Shown in pieces: positions 54,912 through 56,206 of a stretch of DNA of 56,206 nucleotides. This stretch comes from JAMDCX01 sp049977145 (GTDB taxonomy: Bacteria; Planctomycetota; Phycisphaerae; WQYP01). A program made the position numbers and the translations under genes. Under the pieces are notes generated by a model. That model searched no databases and was not told the origin of the DNA. It saw only the letters and a program-made list of their open reading frames with translations. The first letter of the stretch is position 1. Each line of letters begins with the position of its first letter. Where the stretch lies: positions 1 to 56,206 of the forward strand of contig JBMFGW010000010.1 of the NCBI GenBank assembly GCA_049977145.1. Direction: 5' to 3'.

Positions 54912-55173
54912 TTATCCCACTGCAAACCAGCGAGTTTTGCTGGAACATCCGTTAAAGGCTATATTGGCCTTGAGCCGTGCAACGTAGTGGGAACCTTGCT
55001 TATGCAATGCCTCCAGAGAATTGTAACTGAAGATGCCACGATCAATGACATAGATCACATCCGGTTCCAGTGCCCTGATAAAAGCATCCGATTCCGAACC
55101 CGTGGCCCCATCAAGACTCACGCCTATGGGCGCACCACATAGCGTGGCCCAATGCAGATTTAGTCGTATCCGG
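54912..55173 (-). pseudogene. IS4-like transposase internal fragment
   Basis: RLNLHWATLCGAPIGVSLDG, then SESDAFIRALEPDVIYVIDR and GIFSYNSLEALHKQGSHYV is the middle of an IS4-type DDE transposase, including the second catalytic Asp region (VIDRG). It is cut at both ends: a stop at 54912 and the palindrome at 55180. Confidence 0.7.
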
Positions 55174-55179
55174 CCCCCG

Positions 55180-55220
55180 CTAATAAAAAAGGCATCCCCA
55201 AAGGGTGCCTTTTTTATTAG
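55180..55220. terminator. Long palindromic bidirectional terminator
   Basis: CTAATAAAAAAGGCA and its complement TGCCTTTTTTATTAG flank a short loop, giving an almost perfect stem of 17-19 pairs with A and T runs at the flanks. It works as a Rho-independent terminator in both directions and interrupts the transposase remnant. Confidence 0.75.
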
Positions 55221-55228
55221 CAGAGCAG
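55196..55228 (+). repeat. 33-bp direct repeat, copy 1
   Basis: The right half of the palindrome plus AGCAGAGCAG, repeated at 55368-55400. Confidence 0.8.
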
Positions 55229-55500
55229 ATGGGAAGAGAACAGTTGAGCCGTAGAGCAAATATGGTTGGAGCAAAAGAGGAGGCTGTCGCCATTACGATC
55301 AATCCCACCTGCGGTCTACTGTTCTACTCTCTACTGCTCCGGTTCGGCTTTTGCGTTGCGGTGCCACCCCCAAAGGGTGCCTTTTTTATTAGCAGAGCAG
55401 GATCGGGCTGCGGCCCGATAGAGCAGGAGATAATAGAGAGTTGATCCCCGACTAGTACTACAACGCTACAAATGCTCAAGAAAATATACTTGGCTGACCG
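55229..55500 (+). other. Gap between repeat copy 1 and IS701-like remnant, no gene seen
   Basis: It contains the second copy of the 33-bp repeat and no supported coding frame. Confidence 0.5.
55368..55400 (+). repeat. 33-bp direct repeat, copy 2
   Basis: Begins CCCCAAAGGGTGCC, then TTTTTTATTAGCAGAGCAG, identical to 55196-55228. This copy lacks the full left arm of the palindrome. Confidence 0.8.
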
Positions 55501-55542
55501 ATGAAGCCTTTCAGGAGCCGTATTTTTGAAAGGAGCCCCGGC

Positions 55543-55947
55543 ATGGAAGCTGAAGCGATTCTGAGAATTCGACCGGCGTTGACACACTATCTGCACCAGT
55601 ACGACGATTGTTTCGGTCGCTGCACGGCGCGGCGGCATATCAACACTTATGTGGAGGGTCAGTTGGGGCCCTTGCCGCGTAAGAGCCTTGAACCCATAGC
55701 GGACGCCGCCGGGGTTCCACCGCGGGATTTGCAGCAGTTTTTGAGTCTGTATCGCTGGGACGAGTCGGCGATGCGGGACCGTTGTCAGCAGTTGGTGGCG
55801 GCGCGGCACACGCACAAGCAGAGCGTCGGCATTCTCGACGAGACCAGTTTCGTCAAGAAGGGGAACCAGACCGCCTGCGTGCAGCGGCAGCACTGCGGGG
55901 CGGCGGGCAAAACCGAGAACTGCGTGGTCAGCGTCCATCTGGGCTAG
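55543..55947 (+). pseudogene. IS701-like transposase, N-terminal part, truncated
   Basis: 134 codons from ATG 55543. YLHQYDDCFGRCTARRHINT, then YVEGQLGPLPRKSLEPIADA, LSLYRWDESAMRD and ILDETSFVKKGNQTACVQRQ are the N-terminal and first catalytic Asp region of IS701-family transposases (DDE_5). It stops at TAG 55945 after VSVHLG, where functional members continue for some 250 residues. So it is a fragment. Confidence 0.85.
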
Positions 55948-55959
55948 GCCCAATACGGT

Positions 55960-56206
55960 TTACTTAAGGATCACGATATCCTCCTGGAAAGCAACAGAGG
56001 GTTGAGGGGGAGCCAAGTGTTCGGGGCGTTTTTTTTGGTAGTTGGACATTTTTATTTTGACAACGCGCGGGTTAATGCGACCATCTCTTGGCGGCAAAAT
56101 ACCCCGACTGATCTGGATCAGCAGACCAAGGTAGAGCTTGGGTAGTTGGTTGTCAGGGGCAGCCCGCAACAATGGAATGGCATCCTTGATAACCCGCACG
56201 GCGTGG
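55960..56206 (-). pseudogene. IS4-family transposase C-terminal part (5' end outside window)
   Basis: The frame is open to the right edge and stops at 55960. GRINPRVVKIKMSNYQKKR matches the typical PRVVKRKMSNY end of an IS4-type transposase. Whether the complete gene is intact beyond the window cannot be seen; I list it here as a fragment because the N-terminal part is missing from view. Confidence 0.6.

Overview
The window looks like a chromosomal segment of a planctomycete, probably of the Phycisphaerae type. The evidence is a PEP-CTERM sorting signal, a type II prepilin-like protein with a C-terminal H-x(n)-DGH motif, Tat-dependent glycosidases, and moderately high GC. I have no database match, so the lineage is an inference.

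Layout. 1-6.8 kb holds surface and polysaccharide genes: the C-terminus of a PEP-CTERM protein, a prepilin-like protein, a GH2-type beta-galactosidase lipoprotein and a six-hairpin glycosidase. A tRNA-Val(CAC) follows. 7.0-10.9 kb is a minus-strand group: panC, folK, a GT87 membrane glycosyltransferase and a DapL-type aminotransferase. 11.1-28.9 kb is mostly housekeeping: lgt with a large insertion, topA, a sugar ABC importer, a sulfotransferase, a TsaC/YrdC-phosphatase fusion, rpiB, a HIT protein, proS, rpsP-trmD-rplS, a TPR/SPOR-like lipoprotein and dxs. A PAS-GAF-receiver protein lies at 29.1-30.8 kb.

The remarkable part is 31.0-51.4 kb, which reads as a fluoride-response island. Six separate copies of the fluoride riboswitch (crcB motif) occur within 18 kb: minus strand at about 33.68, 37.74 and 51.31 kb, plus strand at about 33.84, 38.09 and 39.73 kb. 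Each shows the P2 hairpin with a GGAGU loop, a P3 hairpin, and a 3' (U/C)(G/A)AUGACUYCU strand that closes the pseudoknot. They precede a dynamin-like GTPase with a Cys-rich C-terminus; an 89-residue unknown protein; two tandem MutS-like ATPases plus a TPR protein; a cyclopropane-fatty-acid synthase; a metallophosphatase-enolase pair that runs on into a six-subunit complex; and crcB itself with a double-DUF190 protein. Four leaders can sequester their own Shine-Dalgarno sequence with the aptamer's 3' strand, which suggests translational ON switches. The crcB leader instead has an intrinsic terminator with a readable antiterminator.

The complex at 41.9-49.5 kb is built like hydrogenase-4/formate hydrogenlyase (HyfC, E, F, G, I and B-like subunits). 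Its large subunit lacks all four NiFe cysteine ligands, the small subunit lacks one Fe-S cysteine, and both antiporter-like subunits lack the membrane glutamate usual in the family. It is therefore an Ehr-type complex of unknown activity, apparently under fluoride control through the enolase leader. The island could work together as follows: export fluoride (CrcB), replace a fluoride-sensitive enzyme (enolase), adjust the membrane (Cfa, dynamin-like protein), and perform unknown jobs (MutS-like pair, Ehr complex, two orphan proteins).

To the right lie ybbR-like and cdaA genes (c-di-AMP synthesis). From 53.4 kb to the end is a graveyard of transposase remnants (IS4-, IS1634- and IS701-like), with a long palindromic terminator and a 33-bp direct repeat.
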